DNA from: Chitinophaga ginsengisoli
Lineage (GTDB): Bacteria > Bacteroidota > Bacteroidia > Chitinophagales > Chitinophagaceae
Direction of reading: 5' to 3'
Length of the DNA: 64,000 bases
Assembly (NCBI RefSeq): GCF_003014595.1
Contig: NZ_PYGK01000015.1
Location: 1 to 64,000, forward strand
The notes below the pieces were generated by a model that was not told the origin of the DNA, searched no databases, and worked only from the letters and a program-made list of their open reading frames with translations. The first letter of the stretch is position 1; each line of letters begins with the position of its first letter. Positions 62,562-64,000 of the stretch are shown here, one piece after another. The position numbers were made by a program, and so were the translations under genes.

Positions 62562-64000
62562 ATGCTTCACGTTATGCATGTAAAAAATGCTTCCAAGAGG
62601 CTATGGTCGCTCCTATGCATCATAGCCATGCTGACCGGCTCAGTGTCCGTATTTGCCCAGAGTGGCCGGATTTCCGGTAACGTCACCGACACTAAAGGAG
62701 AACCGCTCCCCGGCGTATCGGTGAAATTGACCGGCACAAAAACCGGTACCGTTACAGACATCAAGGGTACCTTTTTCCTGCCTTCCGAAAGCAGCAAAGG
62801 CACACTGGAATTCAGCTTTTTAGGTTTTGAAACACAAACCGTTCCCTTTACCAGCTTAGCATCACTGAACGTCAAACTGCAACAGGCTACCGCTATGGTA
62901 GATGAGGTAGTGGTAGTAGGTGCCAGCATGAAGAAATCAGACCTGACTGGTGCTGTCGCAACAGTCGATTCCAAAAAACTATTGGAAAGACCTGTTACCA
63001 ACATCAATCAGGCATTACAGGGTAACGCTGCCGGTGTATTCGTTAGTGCCGGTACACGTCCCAGCGATGACGCTACCATCAGGATCCGCGGTATGAACAC
63101 CATCAACGCCGGTTCTTCCCCTATCTATGTAGTGGACGGTGTGATCATGGAAAACAACCAGGGCGGTTTTAATGCCGTGAACGTAAACGATGTCGCTTCC
63201 ATACAAGTGCTCAAAGACGCTTCTGCTACAGCGCTCTACGGTTCCCGCGGGGCCAACGGTGTAGTGGTGATCACGACCAAGAAAGGCCAGCGCAGGGGAG
63301 GAGATGGTCTCGTTACTTACGACGCCTGGTTCGGTACATCCGACTTCACAAGGATCCCTAAAACCATGAACGCTGAGCAACTGTTTGCACTGCGTACCGA
63401 CGCTTATGCGAATGGTTACTTAAAAGATAATCCAGGTGCTAATCGCCAGGACTATATCGACAATACACTGATGAAGACCAATATCGCCTTCTCTAACCAG
63501 GAGTTCGATACTTACAATAAAAAACAAAGCTTCAACTGGCTGGATCAGGTGACCCGCACAGGTTTCCAGCAGAACCATGCAGTGAGCTTTTCAGGTGGTT
63601 CAGACCGAGGTGTGTTCTACCTGAGCCTCGGTTACGCAGGTAACAAAGGTGTAGTGGAGAATACCAAACAGAATAAATACACTGGTCGTTTCAATGCGGA
63701 ATACAACGTAAAGAAATGGTTGAAAGTAGGTACCAATACGGGCTTCACCCGCCTTAACGATCAGATCCCTTCTGATGACGTATACGGCAAGGCACTGAAC
63801 GCCAACCCGCTGCTGGACTATGCGCCTTACCGCGATCCGGCTACCCGCTTTACTTACGATTACCTCACTATCTACTACCGTTCGCACGGAGAGCAGAACA
63901 ACAATGATTTCAACCCTTTCAACTCATTGTTGATGCAGCGTGACAGAGCACGTAATCGTGTAACCACTGCCAACTATATCAATATCAATCCGATAAAAGG
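62562..64000 (+). CDS. SusC/RagA-family TonB-linked receptor (partial, 5' end)
   Basis: At least 479 residues, cut by the window edge. ATG codons at 62562 and 62574 are both in frame; the first is used here. A signal peptide ends VSVFAQ. A carboxypeptidase-regulatory-like domain (GRISGNVTDTKGEPLPGVSV) is followed by VDEVVVVGASMKKSDLTGA, the TonB-box-like linker, and a plug with IRIRGMNTINAGSSPIYVVD and VLKDASATALYGSRGANGVV, the SusC signature. Barrel strands begin after about residue 250. Such receptors import oligosaccharides or peptides together with a SusD lipoprotein, expected just beyond the window. It is divergent from the ten-gene cluster. Confidence 0.95.
   Translation, partial: MLHVMHVKNASKRLWSLLCIIAMLTGSVSVFAQSGRISGNVTDTKGEPLPGVSVKLTGTKTGTVTDIKGTFFLPSESSKGTLEFSFLGFETQTVPFTSLASLNVKLQQATAMVDEVVVVGASMKKSDLTGAVATVDSKKLLERPVTNINQALQGNAAGVFVSAGTRPSDDATIRIRGMNTINAGSSPIYVVDGVIMENNQGGFNAVNVNDVASIQVLKDASATALYGSRGANGVVVITTKKGQRRGGDGLVTYDAWFGTSDFTRIPKTMNAEQLFALRTDAYANGYLKDNPGANRQDYIDNTLMKTNIAFSNQEFDTYNKKQSFNWLDQVTRTGFQQNHAVSFSGGSDRGVFYLSLGYAGNKGVVENTKQNKYTGRFNAEYNVKKWLKVGTNTGFTRLNDQIPSDDVYGKALNANPLLDYAPYRDPATRFTYDYLTIYYRSHGEQNNNDFNPFNSLLMQRDRARNRVTTANYININPIK

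Overview
The window looks like a chromosome segment of a Bacteroidota bacterium, most likely a Chitinophaga-like member of the Chitinophagaceae. The evidence is a type IX secretion C-terminal domain on a giant secreted protein, a SusC/RagA TonB-linked receptor at the right edge, BF3164/6-bladed-propeller lipoproteins, TonB-dependent carboxypeptidase-regulatory-like barrels and promoters of the TAnnTTTG type. No rRNA or CRISPR is present; there is one tRNA.

Left part (1-32145) is accessory DNA. Bases 1-4370 hold two unrecognised genes (one with a PD-(D/E)xK-like motif), a frameshifted GIY-YIG nuclease, and a 38-residue remnant of an excisionase-like gene. From 4373 to about 32076 lies a putative 27.7-kb integrated island. 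Its ends are a 17-bp direct repeat of the 3' end of tRNA-Leu(CAA), the intact tRNA is at its right end, and a tyrosine recombinase with a small excisionase-like gene sits beside it. Several TTTTTAGTCA motifs near both ends look like integrase arm sites. The cargo is a 2261-residue T9SS-exported protein with two 7-repeat FG-GAP propellers, an EndoIII/Tag-like glycosylase cut by an amber codon just before its Fe-S loop, and a five-gene operon. That operon runs coiled-coil/barrel protein, tail-fibre-like protein, SpvB/YD-like protein, a 2392-residue RHS protein with a basic C-terminal tip, and an overlapping small acidic candidate immunity gene. Small regulatory and membrane genes follow.

Middle part (32213-46129): a lone Tat-exported molybdopterin oxidoreductase large subunit, a hypothetical protein, and a minus-strand operon (PAP2 phosphatase, TolC, lipoprotein adaptor, RND pump, TonB-type outer-membrane barrel). 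A GMC oxidoreductase is divergent from this operon, with a palindrome in the gap.

Right part (46153-61641) is a ten-gene minus-strand array, probably one operon or two coupled ones. It encodes a GT22-like and a TMTC/PMT-like membrane glycosyltransferase, a small exported Ser-rich/Cys-containing peptide, two propeller lipoproteins flanking a membrane-anchored CxxC thioredoxin-like protein, and then one adaptor, two different RND pumps and one TolC channel. The set reads as a possible system for making, glycosylating and oxidising a surface or exported peptide with a dedicated double-RND exporter. This is the best candidate for an undescribed system in the window. The window ends with a roughly 1-kb regulatory gap containing a perfect 35-bp-stem hairpin and two TAnnTTTG boxes, then the 5' part of a susC gene.
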